Source: Rhodospirillales bacterium
Lineage (GTDB): Bacteria > Pseudomonadota > Alphaproteobacteria > Rhodospirillales > Casp-alpha2
Direction: 5' to 3'
NCBI GenBank assembly: GCA_021775095.1
Contig: JAJFII010000078.1
Location: 1 to 61,333 of the forward strand
DNA: 61,333 bases
Shown: piece after piece, positions 26,236 to 35,154 of the stretch
Numbering within the stretch: position 1 is the first letter of the stretch
Layout: every line of letters starts with the position of its first letter
Program-made: the position numbers and the translations under genes
Notes under the pieces: model-generated
Database searches by the model: none
Seen by the model: only the letters and a program-made list of their open reading frames with translations
What the model was told of the DNA's origin: nothing

Positions 26236-28302
26236 ATGTCTAAGGATATTTCAGTTGCGATTGATGTCGGCGGGACATTCACCGATGTCTTCGGCCATAC
26301 ATCGAACGGTGAAATGGCGTTGCTTAAAGTCCCGACAACACCGGACGACCCGTCGCAGGGTGTCACTGAGGGGCTTGCTAAATTGCTTGCCGGTGTCGAG
26401 CTGCCGGCCAAATCCGTCAATCGCTTCATTCACGGCACGACGACGGCGACCAATGCGGTCATCGAACAAAAAGGCGCCGTCACCGGGTTGCTGACGACCC
26501 AGGGATTTGAGGACGTTCTGGTCATTGGCCGACAGAAGCGGTCGGAGCTTTATAACCTGTTCATTGATGCGGAAACACCTGGCTTTCTGGTTCCGCGTCG
26601 GCGGCGTCTGGGGATTCCGGAACGGGTGATCGCCGACGGATCTGTTTTGCTGGCGCTTGACGAGGATGCGGTTCGCGCCGCAGCACAACTGTTGTGCGAA
26701 AGCCATCGGGTTGAAGCGATTTCGATTTGTTATTTGTTTTCCTTTCTCGATCCCTCCCATGAACGGCGCAGCCGCGACATCATTAAACAAATCTATCCGG
26801 ACGTGGAAATTTCCCTGTCGTCGGAAATTGACCCGACATTCCGTGAATATGAACGCACCCTGGTAACCACCTTCGACGCCTACCTGCGCCCCAAGGTATC
26901 GCGTTATATCGCCGCGCTGGCCCGTGAATTGAAGGACGCCGGGGTGCCGGCCGAGTTGGAGATTATGCAGTCACGCGGTGGCATTGCAACCGCCCTAACA
27001 TCTGTTGAACGGCCGGTTAGCCTGTTGCGATCCGGGCCTGCCGCCGGTGTCATCGCCGCCGAGCTGATCGGCGAAATCTGCGGCGAACCCAACCTCATAT
27101 CCAATGACATTGGCGGAACGACGGCCGACATCGGGGTGATCGCCGATGGCAAGGCGTTGACTTCAACGGAAGGCAAGGTGCTGAAATACCCGATCCGCAT
27201 TCCGATGATCGATGTCTCAAGTATCGGTGCCGGTGGCGGGTCCATTGCCTGGCTGGATGATGCGGGCAGCCTGCATGTCGGACCGCAGAGTGCCGGTGCC
27301 GTTCCCGGGCCGGTTTGTTACGGCCTGGGCGGCAGCGACCCAACCGTAACCGACGCCAGTGTGGTGCTCGGTTACCTCAACCCGGATGCAATCGCTGGCG
27401 GCAATGTAAATCTCGATGCTGACGCGGCGCGAGCGGCGCTTGATGAAATGGGCGTAAAGCTGGATATGTCACGGGTCGAAGTTGCCGCCGGTATCCATAC
27501 GATCCTGAACAACCGAATGGCCGATGAAATTCGTTTCCTGAGCGTCACCCGTGGATACGACATCAGAGATTTTTCGCTTGTTGTTTTGGGTGGGGCGGGC
27601 CCCGTTCATGGCGGCCCACTGGCTCGGGCATTGGGAATAAAGCGGGTGATTGTACCGTTTGCGCCGGGTATTTTGTCGGCTTTCGGGCTGCTGGTCGCCG
27701 ATATCGAACATGACAATGCCTGTTCCTTCCGCCACCAGGTCAATCAAATCCCCATTGCCACACTCGTCGAAGCTTTCGATGGCCTTGATCGATTGGGCAA
27801 CGCCGACATGGAACGCGACGGCGTTGCCGCGCGTCGGGTCGAGATGCGGCGCTATGCCGACATGCGTTACGTTGGCCAGTCCTATGAACTGGAAGTCGAA
27901 ATCAGGGATGAGCTGAGTGCTGGTTCCTTAACCCGACTGGTTGAACAATTTCATCAGGTTCATGAACGGGTATATCGCCAGCGCAACGATGGGGCGGAGG
28001 TTGAGTTTATCAACCTGCGCACCGTGCATATTGCCGCAGTTCCCAGTATCCGCCCGCGCCCGAGGATGCCAGGACCCTCCTGGCAGGCGGCCCAGTCGGC
28101 AAGCCGGTCGGTTTATTTTTCAGAAACCGGGACCTATGTCGAGGTGCCTATTTTTCAGCGCGACAGGTTGCCCTTTGGCGAGGAGCGAGCGGGCCCGTTC
28201 ATTGTTGAACAGGTGGACAGTACGACCATCGTCTTTCCCGGCGAGGTAGCACGGGTGGAACCGCACGGAAATCTGATATTGGAGATGCCGGAAAATGGCT
28301 GA
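26236..28302 (+). CDS. hyuA: Hydantoinase/oxoprolinase A-type subunit (HyuA)
   Basis: A 688-residue ATP-grasp-independent actin-fold ATPase subunit. N-terminal IDVGGTFTDVF (9-19) and central NDIGGTTADIGVI are the phosphate loops of the hydantoinase A/5-oxoprolinase family; GAGGGSIAW and GGAGPVHGGPLARALG are further signatures. With HyuB it hydrolyses a cyclic amide (hydantoin, 5-oxoproline, lactam) using ATP, or carboxylates ketones in the acetone/acetophenone carboxylase branch, which usually has extra subunits not seen here. The SDR gene overlaps its end by eight bases. AGGAG precedes the ATG. The substrate is undetermined. Confidence 0.88.
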   Translation: MSKDISVAIDVGGTFTDVFGHTSNGEMALLKVPTTPDDPSQGVTEGLAKLLAGVELPAKSVNRFIHGTTTATNAVIEQKGAVTGLLTTQGFEDVLVIGRQKRSELYNLFIDAETPGFLVPRRRRLGIPERVIADGSVLLALDEDAVRAAAQLLCESHRVEAISICYLFSFLDPSHERRSRDIIKQIYPDVEISLSSEIDPTFREYERTLVTTFDAYLRPKVSRYIAALARELKDAGVPAELEIMQSRGGIATALTSVERPVSLLRSGPAAGVIAAELIGEICGEPNLISNDIGGTTADIGVIADGKALTSTEGKVLKYPIRIPMIDVSSIGAGGGSIAWLDDAGSLHVGPQSAGAVPGPVCYGLGGSDPTVTDASVVLGYLNPDAIAGGNVNLDADAARAALDEMGVKLDMSRVEVAAGIHTILNNRMADEIRFLSVTRGYDIRDFSLVVLGGAGPVHGGPLARALGIKRVIVPFAPGILSAFGLLVADIEHDNACSFRHQVNQIPIATLVEAFDGLDRLGNADMERDGVAARRVEMRRYADMRYVGQSYELEVEIRDELSAGSLTRLVEQFHQVHERVYRQRNDGAEVEFINLRTVHIAAVPSIRPRPRMPGPSWQAAQSASRSVYFSETGTYVEVPIFQRDRLPFGEERAGPFIVEQVDSTTIVFPGEVARVEPHGNLILEMPENG

Positions 28303-29101
28303 ACCTTGGTCTATCGGCCCGGTGATCATCACCGGCGGCACCGGTCTTGTCGGTCAGGCAACGGCCCAGGTTTTCCTTGAGGCCGGTGCCGATCCGGTGA
28401 TTGCCGTTGGATCGACCGAAGCGCGGGCCGAGGACGCGTCCAGGAATATGGCGGTTTGGGGCGATAAGTTCGAGGTGCTGGTCACCGACATGAGCCAGGA
28501 AAATCAGGTCGAAAAACTGTTTAAAACCGTTGAAGATCGGGCCGGTGTTGCCGGCGTCCTTGTCAACGGTGCCGGTATTAATCACAACGCGGCAATTTCA
28601 AGCATTACGGCAGACGAATTTGATCGGGTCATCGGGGTCAATTTAAAAGCCGCGTTCCTGGCCGCTAAACGGGCCTGTCAGGCCATGGTTGAAGCCGGAA
28701 TTGCCGGCCGGGTGGTCAACATATCGTCCGGCAATTATCGCTATGTGCGTCCCGGCTCGTCACTTTACAGCGCGACCAAAGCCGGACTGGACATGATGAC
28801 CCGTGCCTTTGCCGTTGAATATGGCAAGGCGGGGATCTGCGTTAACTCGGTCGCCCCGGGACTTGTAATGAACAACCAAAACAGCACGCCGTTTTATGCA
28901 GAGGTGGTTGATTATTATCGGGCGATGAGCCCCAACGGACGGATTACAAGCGCTGACGACGTTGCCCGGATTATTTTCTTTCTGGCGTCGCGGGCATCCA
29001 GCGCAATCACCGGAGAAATAATTGTCGCCGACGGCGGGTTTTCCTCTGGCCGGCTTGATTTTCCAACTCAGACGAAACAAAAGGACGTGCAGGATGGTTG
29101 A
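28295..29101 (+). CDS. Short-chain dehydrogenase/reductase inserted between hyuA and hyuB
   Basis: A 268-residue classical SDR. Cofactor motif TGGTGLVGQATAQ (N-terminal), NGAG at about 89-92 (VLVNGAGINHN), catalytic Ser in NISSGN and YSATK as Tyr-x-x-x-Lys; C-terminal IIVADGGFSSGRLDF. It starts inside the 3' end of hyuA and its stop codon overlaps the hyuB start, so the three are translated together. An NAD(P) redox step on an alcohol or ketone is expected, directly linked to the HyuAB substrate or product. Intervening SDRs between the two Hyu subunits are unusual. Confidence 0.88.
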   Translation: MAEPWSIGPVIITGGTGLVGQATAQVFLEAGADPVIAVGSTEARAEDASRNMAVWGDKFEVLVTDMSQENQVEKLFKTVEDRAGVAGVLVNGAGINHNAAISSITADEFDRVIGVNLKAAFLAAKRACQAMVEAGIAGRVVNISSGNYRYVRPGSSLYSATKAGLDMMTRAFAVEYGKAGICVNSVAPGLVMNNQNSTPFYAEVVDYYRAMSPNGRITSADDVARIIFFLASRASSAITGEIIVADGGFSSGRLDFPTQTKQKDVQDG

Positions 29102-30902
29102 TCCCAAACAGGCCACGGCACCGAAGGACAGGATTGATCCAATCACCCTTGAAGTGGTTCGCAACCGTCTCGATGTGATCGCCGCGGAAATGGAAAGTGC
29201 CCTGATCCGCAGTGCCTTTTCCGTGGTCTTGAAAGAAGGGGCGGATTGTTCCTGTGCCCTGTTCACCACCAAGGGCGAAACCATGGCGCAGTCGATTGCC
29301 TTGCCCCAGCACCTGGGGGTTCTGGTTTCAACGGTGACATCCATGTTGCGGACCTTTCCCATTGAGACTTTGCAGCCTGGCGATGTCATCGTCATGAACG
29401 ATCCCTATGACGGCGGGACCCATCTTCCTGATATTACGTTAATCACCCCGGTTCATCATCAAGGCGTAGCGGTTGCGGTTGCCGCAAGTATGGCCCACCA
29501 ATCGGATATTGGTGGCATGTCAATCGGTTCCCTGCCGCCCGATGCGACGGAACTGTTTCAGGAAGGATTGGTTCTGCCACCGATCAAATTAATGAAAAAA
29601 GGCAAATTTGATCCTCAGATTTTGAGTATCCTGCTTAAAAACGTTCGTATTCCCAGTGACTTAATGGCCGACCTCGGGGCGCAGATTTCGGCCGTTCGTA
29701 CGGGTGCGCAGCGGTTTCAGACCCTGTGCGAGGAATATGGATCGCCAGTGGTTTTGGACGCCGTCGCCGAGCTCATGGACCGTGCCGAAGCCATAACCAG
29801 GGCACGGATCTATGAAATTCCTGATGGGACCTACGAATTTTATGATTTTTTGGACAATGACGGCATTGTCCTCGATCAGAAAATCAAAATCCAGGCGGCT
29901 CTGACCGTCAAGGGGACAGAAATTCATGTGGATTTTGCTGGGACCGACCCGCAGGCCAAAGGCGCTGCCAATGCGGCCTTCTCCCACGCTGCCTGTGTAA
30001 CCTATTATTGTGTCCGTTGTGTTACGGATCCGACCTTGCCCAACAATGCCGGCTGTTTCAGGCCGATTTCCGTCTCCCTGCCCGATGGTACGGTTGTCAA
30101 TCCGAGCCATCCGGCGGCAGTTAACGCCCGGACAATGACGGTTTGCCGGATGACCGATGTAATCTTCGGCTGCCTGGCGAAGGCTTGTCCGGAAAGGGTC
30201 CGGGCGTCGTCTTCGAGCATGCAGGGGGTTAGTTTTTCGGGTCGTCATTCGTCCAACAAAAAGGCCTATGTCTATCTCGAACTGTTTTGTGGCGGCATGG
30301 GAGCGCGACCGACCAAAGACGGTCTCGATTATATAGAGACCGACATCACAAACATGCAGAATGCACCGACGGAAGCCGTTGAAATGGAATTTCCCCTGCG
30401 GGTTAAATCGATGCGTCTTAAAACCGATTCCGGTGGTGCCGGGCGTTATCGCGGCGGGCTTGGCATGGTCAAAATATTCGAGGTTGTCGAGGGTCCGCTC
30501 GAAGTGACCCACCGCGGCGACCGTCATTATACGGCACCCTGGGGTTTGAACGGCGGCAAGCCAGCGTTGCCGTGGTCGACGGTGGTGTTTCACAATGATG
30601 GCTCGCAGCACAAGGTGCCGGCGCGGGAACGGTTTACCCTGCAAACCGGTGAAGTGTTGCATTGTGAAACCGCCGGGGGCGGTGGCAACGGCGACCCTTT
30701 GTTACGTCCGCTTGAAGATGTTGCGCGCGATGTGAACGACAGTGCGGTGAGCCGGCAGGCGGCACGCGATATCTACGGCGTGGACTTCGACCCATCGGGC
30801 CAAGTGGACGCCCTGGCGAGCCAAACCCTGCGCACCAAATCTTCTGAGCAACGCCAGAAGATCACCTGGACCTTCGACCGTGGAGACCTGGGGAAAAGCT
30901 GA
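29094..30902 (+). CDS. hyuB: Hydantoinase/oxoprolinase B-type subunit (HyuB)
   Basis: A 602-residue subunit of the hydantoinase B/oxoprolinase family. Signatures: DPITLEVVRNRLDVIAAEME at the N-terminus, MNDPYDGGTHLPDITL, MAHQSDIGGMSIGSLPPDAT (metal-binding in the family), and DSGGAGRYRGGLGM, with the C-terminal GGGGNGDPLLRP glycine loop. ATG at 29094 follows AGG and overlaps the SDR stop by eight bases. The last about 50 residues (after ARDIYGVDFDPSG) extend beyond the core. Cytoplasmic partner of HyuA. Confidence 0.9.
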   Translation: MVDPKQATAPKDRIDPITLEVVRNRLDVIAAEMESALIRSAFSVVLKEGADCSCALFTTKGETMAQSIALPQHLGVLVSTVTSMLRTFPIETLQPGDVIVMNDPYDGGTHLPDITLITPVHHQGVAVAVAASMAHQSDIGGMSIGSLPPDATELFQEGLVLPPIKLMKKGKFDPQILSILLKNVRIPSDLMADLGAQISAVRTGAQRFQTLCEEYGSPVVLDAVAELMDRAEAITRARIYEIPDGTYEFYDFLDNDGIVLDQKIKIQAALTVKGTEIHVDFAGTDPQAKGAANAAFSHAACVTYYCVRCVTDPTLPNNAGCFRPISVSLPDGTVVNPSHPAAVNARTMTVCRMTDVIFGCLAKACPERVRASSSSMQGVSFSGRHSSNKKAYVYLELFCGGMGARPTKDGLDYIETDITNMQNAPTEAVEMEFPLRVKSMRLKTDSGGAGRYRGGLGMVKIFEVVEGPLEVTHRGDRHYTAPWGLNGGKPALPWSTVVFHNDGSQHKVPARERFTLQTGEVLHCETAGGGGNGDPLLRPLEDVARDVNDSAVSRQAARDIYGVDFDPSGQVDALASQTLRTKSSEQRQKITWTFDRGDLGKS

Positions 30903-30957
30903 GCAGAACTAATTATTTACGAAACGGCAAATTCATAATTTTGAAAGGGAGAGGAAG

Positions 30958-31479
30958 ATGAGTGAAACGGTAGAAACAGCGGCAAATGACGTCCAGGTCA
31001 ATGAAAGACTGCAGAGTATATTTGTCGAAACCGAATATCTTAAGAACTACAAAAGTGTAAATCATGTGCGCGATCTGCCAGATATTTATTTGGATGAACC
31101 GCTTGATCTGGGCGGAGAAAATTCTGGGCCGACGGCGCTGGAAATGGGGCTGTGCGCCCTCAACTCCTGTACGGCTATGATTATGAACATCCTGCGCCGG
31201 GAGATGAAATTTGATATCGGCGGGGTTCGCTTCGAATCAACCGGTATTCACGATGTTAGAAGGGCCGAAATGCGTAGGACAGGAAAACTTTTTTCGGAAG
31301 TTGAACCGATCGCCTACCACTATCACAAGGTCACACAAAAGGTGTTTATGAAAACATCTGAAGACGGCGAGAGGCTTGCTCAATTTAAGTCCGAAGTCGA
31401 ACGTCTTTGCCCGCTTCATGCTCTACTGAGAGACGCGGGTGTTGACGTGGAATCCATCTGGATTCATGAAGTCTCTTAA
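30958..31479 (+). CDS. OsmC-family protein
   Basis: A 173-residue OsmC-like fold. Cys71 in ALNSCTAMIM and Cys151 in CPLHALLRDAG are at the positions of the redox-active pair of OsmC/Ohr peroxidases; an additional Cys66 is present. The family includes peroxiredoxins and also proteins that bind coenzymes or sulfur compounds. GGGAGAGG precedes ATG at 30958. It lies between hyuB and the binding-protein gene, so its role is probably tied to the operon substrate or to protection during its oxidation; no known HyuAB pathway requires it. Confidence 0.82.
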   Translation: MSETVETAANDVQVNERLQSIFVETEYLKNYKSVNHVRDLPDIYLDEPLDLGGENSGPTALEMGLCALNSCTAMIMNILRREMKFDIGGVRFESTGIHDVRRAEMRRTGKLFSEVEPIAYHYHKVTQKVFMKTSEDGERLAQFKSEVERLCPLHALLRDAGVDVESIWIHEVS

Positions 31480-31507
31480 TCCATCAACCAAAAATAGGGA
31501 GATTATT

Positions 31508-32638
31508 ATGATTAATATTTTTGATTTGCTAAAAACAACCGTCGCTACCAGCCTTCTTATCGGTGGCTTGGTTGCGACGACGACGGCCCATTCGAAGGAC
31601 ATAACCCTTGGCTTGTCGGCGCCGACCACGGGCAACCAGGCCCAGTATGGAATTGACATCCGGGCCGGGGCCGAACTGGCCATTGCCAAATTGAACAGTT
31701 CAAACTTCATCTCCGACGTCAATTTCACCTTGAAGGTAGAAGATTCCAAGGGCGACCCCAAGGAGGCCGCTAATGTGGCCCAAAAATTTGCTTCGGATGG
31801 CAGTGTGTTTGCCGTTGTTGGCGATTTCTCTTCGACGGCCTGCCTGGCAGCGGCGCCGATCTATCAACGGGCGAAAATTATTATGATGACGCCAACCGCT
31901 TCCCATCCAGCGGTCACACAAACCGGTTCCTATATATTCCGCAATACCCCCATTGCATCAAGTGAAGCCGGGGCGGTTACGGACTGGGCGGTTAAGGAAC
32001 TGGGGTTCAAACGGGTTGGGATAATTGGCCGAAATGATGATTATGGCCGGGCCTACGGCAAAATTTTTGCGTCCCAGGTCGAAGCCCTGGGAGCTGAAGT
32101 TGTCGGCACTGAATATTTCAACCCCAGTGATCCGGATCTAAAGCCATTAATCACCGGAATGCGGGCGAAAAAGCCTGACGTTGTCCTGCTTGCCATGTTC
32201 CAGGTTGAAGCGGCTTTGTTATTTCAGCAATCCAAGGAAATGAATTTTAGTCCAACGTTTATGTCCGGTGCAGGGCTTTTTAATCCGCAATTGATCGACC
32301 TGGCCGGAGACGCCGCCAATGGCATGCTTTTGGTGTCGACCTATCACCCGGATACAAAATCAGCTGAAGTTGCCGATTTTGTCCAGGCATTCAAAGCAAA
32401 AAATGGCGGTGTTCCAAGTAAATTCTCTGCCCATGCCTATGCCGGTGTGATGCTGATTGCCAATGCCATCAAGACGTCGGGAAGCACGGATTCCGATAAG
32501 GTTCGGACGGCGTTAGCCGCGTCCAACGGATTTCCGTCGGTGATTGGCAATGTCACCTTTGACGACCGTCGCGAAGTGATCCTTGATTTGATGAAAATCC
32601 AGATCAAAGACAAACAATTTGTTCCCTACAGCAAGTAA
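31508..32638 (+). CDS. Periplasmic substrate-binding protein of the Liv-type importer
   Basis: A 376-residue LivJ/LivK-like (type I periplasmic binding) protein with a Sec signal peptide: hydrophobic VATSLLIGGLVATTTA then mature DITLGLSAPTTG. Conserved features include GAELAIAKLNSS, VEDSKGDPKEAANVAQKF, VVGDFSSTACLAAAPIYQ, the SHPAVTQTGSYIFR segment and KRVGIIGRNDDYG. The ligand is probably a small carboxylate or amide. The gene lies 5.3 kb downstream of its permease and ATPases with the catabolic genes between. ATG at 31508 has AGGGAG upstream. Confidence 0.9.
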   Translation: MINIFDLLKTTVATSLLIGGLVATTTAHSKDITLGLSAPTTGNQAQYGIDIRAGAELAIAKLNSSNFISDVNFTLKVEDSKGDPKEAANVAQKFASDGSVFAVVGDFSSTACLAAAPIYQRAKIIMMTPTASHPAVTQTGSYIFRNTPIASSEAGAVTDWAVKELGFKRVGIIGRNDDYGRAYGKIFASQVEALGAEVVGTEYFNPSDPDLKPLITGMRAKKPDVVLLAMFQVEAALLFQQSKEMNFSPTFMSGAGLFNPQLIDLAGDAANGMLLVSTYHPDTKSAEVADFVQAFKAKNGGVPSKFSAHAYAGVMLIANAIKTSGSTDSDKVRTALAASNGFPSVIGNVTFDDRREVILDLMKIQIKDKQFVPYSK

Positions 32639-32660
32639 ATAGGGAAAAGGGCTTCCATCG

Positions 32661-33431
32661 ATGCAAATCGCAGTTGTAACCGGTGGTGCTAATGGCATGG
32701 GTCGGGCCTATTCAATAGGGCTGGCCCGTGCGGGTTTTCGTGTGATTGCCGCTGACATTGACGAGGCGGCGCTCGCCACCCTTGCGGTGGAAGCACGTGG
32801 GGAAAATCTGGCGATAGAACCGATGGTAATGAACGTGGTTAACGAGGCGGATGTTAACTCAGGGATGCAAAATATCCTTAACCGCCATAATCAAATCGAT
32901 GTCCTGGTCAACAACGCCGGCGGTGCCGTTGCCAACTGCCGCCTGGCCGAGATGTCGCTCGAACAATGGCAAGCCCATATGACGCTCAATCTGACAAGTC
33001 AGTTCCTGTGCATTCGGGCCGTGCTGCCGTCCATGAGCAGACGTCAAAGGGGATCGATAATCAATATTGCCTCGACCTCTGTTTCGAGCGGCACAACCGC
33101 AGCTCTTTATGTCAGCGACCGGCCGGCCAACCTGGTCGCCTATGTGGCGGCCAAGGGCGCGGTCGTTGCCATGACTCGGACTCTGGCCCGGGAACTGGGC
33201 AGCGATGGCATTCGGGTGAACGCGGTTTCGCCCGGATTTACGCCGACGGAGCGGGTTCGGGCAACCATTGCGCCTGAAGCGATCACCAGAATGGTTGACG
33301 ATCAGGCCTTTAAACGCCCGCAGCAGCCCAACGACACCGTCGGTGCCGTGGTCTTCCTGGCCTCGCCGGCTTCGCGGTTTATGACCGGGCAAAACCTTTC
33401 TGTTGATGGCGGTGGGAGTATGGGTTTATGA
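32661..33431 (+). CDS. Short-chain dehydrogenase/reductase
   Basis: A 256-residue classical SDR with TGGANGMGRAYS (cofactor), VLVNNAGGAV, catalytic Ser in IASTSVSSG and a YVAAK active-site motif; an insertion before the Tyr (YVSDRPANLVA) makes the substrate loop longer than usual. C-terminal LSVDGGGSMGL. It overlaps the next SDR gene by four bases (ATGA) and is the second of three SDRs in the operon. NAD(P) specificity is not certain, though Asp38-like acid (AADIDEA) favours NAD. Confidence 0.88.
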   Translation: MQIAVVTGGANGMGRAYSIGLARAGFRVIAADIDEAALATLAVEARGENLAIEPMVMNVVNEADVNSGMQNILNRHNQIDVLVNNAGGAVANCRLAEMSLEQWQAHMTLNLTSQFLCIRAVLPSMSRRQRGSIINIASTSVSSGTTAALYVSDRPANLVAYVAAKGAVVAMTRTLARELGSDGIRVNAVSPGFTPTERVRATIAPEAITRMVDDQAFKRPQQPNDTVGAVVFLASPASRFMTGQNLSVDGGGSMGL

Positions 33432-34192
33432 AATTATTGGCCGACAAAGTCGTTTTGATCACCGGTGCCGGATCGAACGTCGGACGCGCAACGGCAAAGT
33501 TATTTGATGACCACGGGGCAAAGTTAATGCTCAGCGACATCGATCCTGATCGGGTCACGGATCCGCCAGCGGGTGCTGAAATTACCGCCGCCGACCTTAC
33601 CGAGAAAGACGATTGCCAAGCCATGGTCGGTGCGATCGAGGACCGGTTTGGTGGCCTGGACGGGCTATGCAATACCGCCGGCATCGATCCGCCCAGCGCC
33701 CGCACAACGCTTGAAACCAGTGTCGAAGACTGGGATTTGATAATGAACGTCAATTTGAAGGGTACTTTCCTCTCCTGTCAGGCGGCGCTGCCGTTGCTGC
33801 TGAAGCGACGCGGCGGTGCCACCATTACCAATATCGCGTCGCAAGGTGCGCTGTTAACCTTGCCGGCGATGACCGCCTACGGTGTCTCCAAAGCTGGTGT
33901 GCTGCAACTGACCCGCCAGATTGCGTCCGATCATGGCACGGACGGCATCCGCGCCAACTGCGTCTGTCCAAGCGGCCTCGAACAGCCGTCGGCCGACCGA
34001 TTGAAGGTTCTGTCGGATGAACGGCTGGCCAAACGTGCCGAGATCATGCAAAAGGCTGCACCCCTGGGACGGGTCTGCCTGCCAGAAGACGTAGCAAATG
34101 CACTTTTGTTTTTTACCAGCCATCTCTCGGGGTTTACCACCGGTTCGGCCTTTGCTGTGGAAGGCGGAGCCACATCAATGATCAGATTTTAG
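33428..34192 (+). CDS. Short-chain dehydrogenase/reductase
   Basis: A 254-residue classical SDR: TGAGSNVGRATAKLF, LCNTAGID at the NNAG position (Asn-Thr-Ala-Gly), Ser in NIASQGAL and Tyr-Lys in YGVSK; C-terminal FAVEGGATSMIRF. It is coupled to the preceding SDR and followed 11 bases later by a Gfo/Idh/MocA gene. The tandem of two SDRs suggests successive or stereochemically different oxidations of one substrate. Confidence 0.87.
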   Translation: MKLLADKVVLITGAGSNVGRATAKLFDDHGAKLMLSDIDPDRVTDPPAGAEITAADLTEKDDCQAMVGAIEDRFGGLDGLCNTAGIDPPSARTTLETSVEDWDLIMNVNLKGTFLSCQAALPLLLKRRGGATITNIASQGALLTLPAMTAYGVSKAGVLQLTRQIASDHGTDGIRANCVCPSGLEQPSADRLKVLSDERLAKRAEIMQKAAPLGRVCLPEDVANALLFFTSHLSGFTTGSAFAVEGGATSMIRF

Positions 34193-34203
34193 GGATTAAA
34201 TCG

Positions 34204-35154
34204 ATGAAATGGGGAATAGTTGGCGCCGGCGCCCATGCGGCGAAAAATATCGTAACAGGTCTTAACAATTCCCGTGATAACCAGTTGGCGGGCGTCCTGG
34301 GCAGTTCACCGGAAAAATCAACGGCCTTCGCCGAGGCCTGTACCGGGTGCCGGGCCTTTAGCAGTTATCAAGAGATGCTGGCGGACGATATCATCGATGG
34401 GATGTTTGTGACCACACCCAACGACCTGCACTGTGACCAGGTCAAAAGCGCGGCGGCGGCCGGCAAACATGTACTTGTCGAAAAACCCATGGCATTAAGC
34501 GTTAATGAGTGTCAGGCGATGATCGATGCCTGCACCCAGGCCGGCGTATCGCTTGGTGTCGGCTTTCATATGCGCCACCATCCCGTGCACCGGGAACTCA
34601 AAAGATTGATTACAACAGGTGCGCTAGGCGACCTGGTGATTGTCCAGGCGGCCTGGCATACGCGATATGGTGCTTGGTCAAATTGGCGCGCCGATGCCAA
34701 ACGGTCCGGATCGGACGTCCTGGCATCCGTCGGTGTCCATGTCTTTGATCTGATGGGTTACCTGGCGGGAAGCACCGTCGAAATCACAAAATCCATTGTC
34801 CGCAATGGCGTCGATACGGGACGCGATGCGACCCTCGCGGCGGCATTGCAATATGAAAATGGCGTTGTCGGCGCGGCGACGATTACCCGCCACTGTCCAT
34901 CCCCCAGCAACGGGATCTGGCTTTACGGAACAAGGGGAATGGCCGGCGGGCCCAGTTCCCTGGGGATGGCGTCAAACGGTCAAATGGTGGTCGCCATCGA
35001 CGGCGACAGGACGGAGATTGATCTGCCCATGGTGGATTTATTTGCGGCGCAATTTGATGCCTTTTCCAGCGCCTGTAAATCCGGTGCGGTGCCAAACGCC
35101 AGTGGTTTGGATGGTCTTGTATCGGTCGCGCTTTCGAACCAGCTGGTGGCTTAA
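34204..35154 (+). CDS. Gfo/Idh/MocA-family oxidoreductase
   Basis: A 316-residue dehydrogenase, a little shorter than the usual 330-390. Rossmann motif WGIVGAGAHAAKN, catalytic Lys94 in LVEKPMALS, and a helix LASVGVHVFDLMGYL holding the conserved His. Last gene of the plus-strand operon; its 3' end overlaps the convergent iclR gene by four bases, so the two stop codons interlock. Substrates of the family are cyclic polyols, sugars or their acids, which contrasts with the amide chemistry expected of HyuAB. Confidence 0.86.
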   Translation: MKWGIVGAGAHAAKNIVTGLNNSRDNQLAGVLGSSPEKSTAFAEACTGCRAFSSYQEMLADDIIDGMFVTTPNDLHCDQVKSAAAAGKHVLVEKPMALSVNECQAMIDACTQAGVSLGVGFHMRHHPVHRELKRLITTGALGDLVIVQAAWHTRYGAWSNWRADAKRSGSDVLASVGVHVFDLMGYLAGSTVEITKSIVRNGVDTGRDATLAAALQYENGVVGAATITRHCPSPSNGIWLYGTRGMAGGPSSLGMASNGQMVVAIDGDRTEIDLPMVDLFAAQFDAFSSACKSGAVPNASGLDGLVSVALSNQLVA

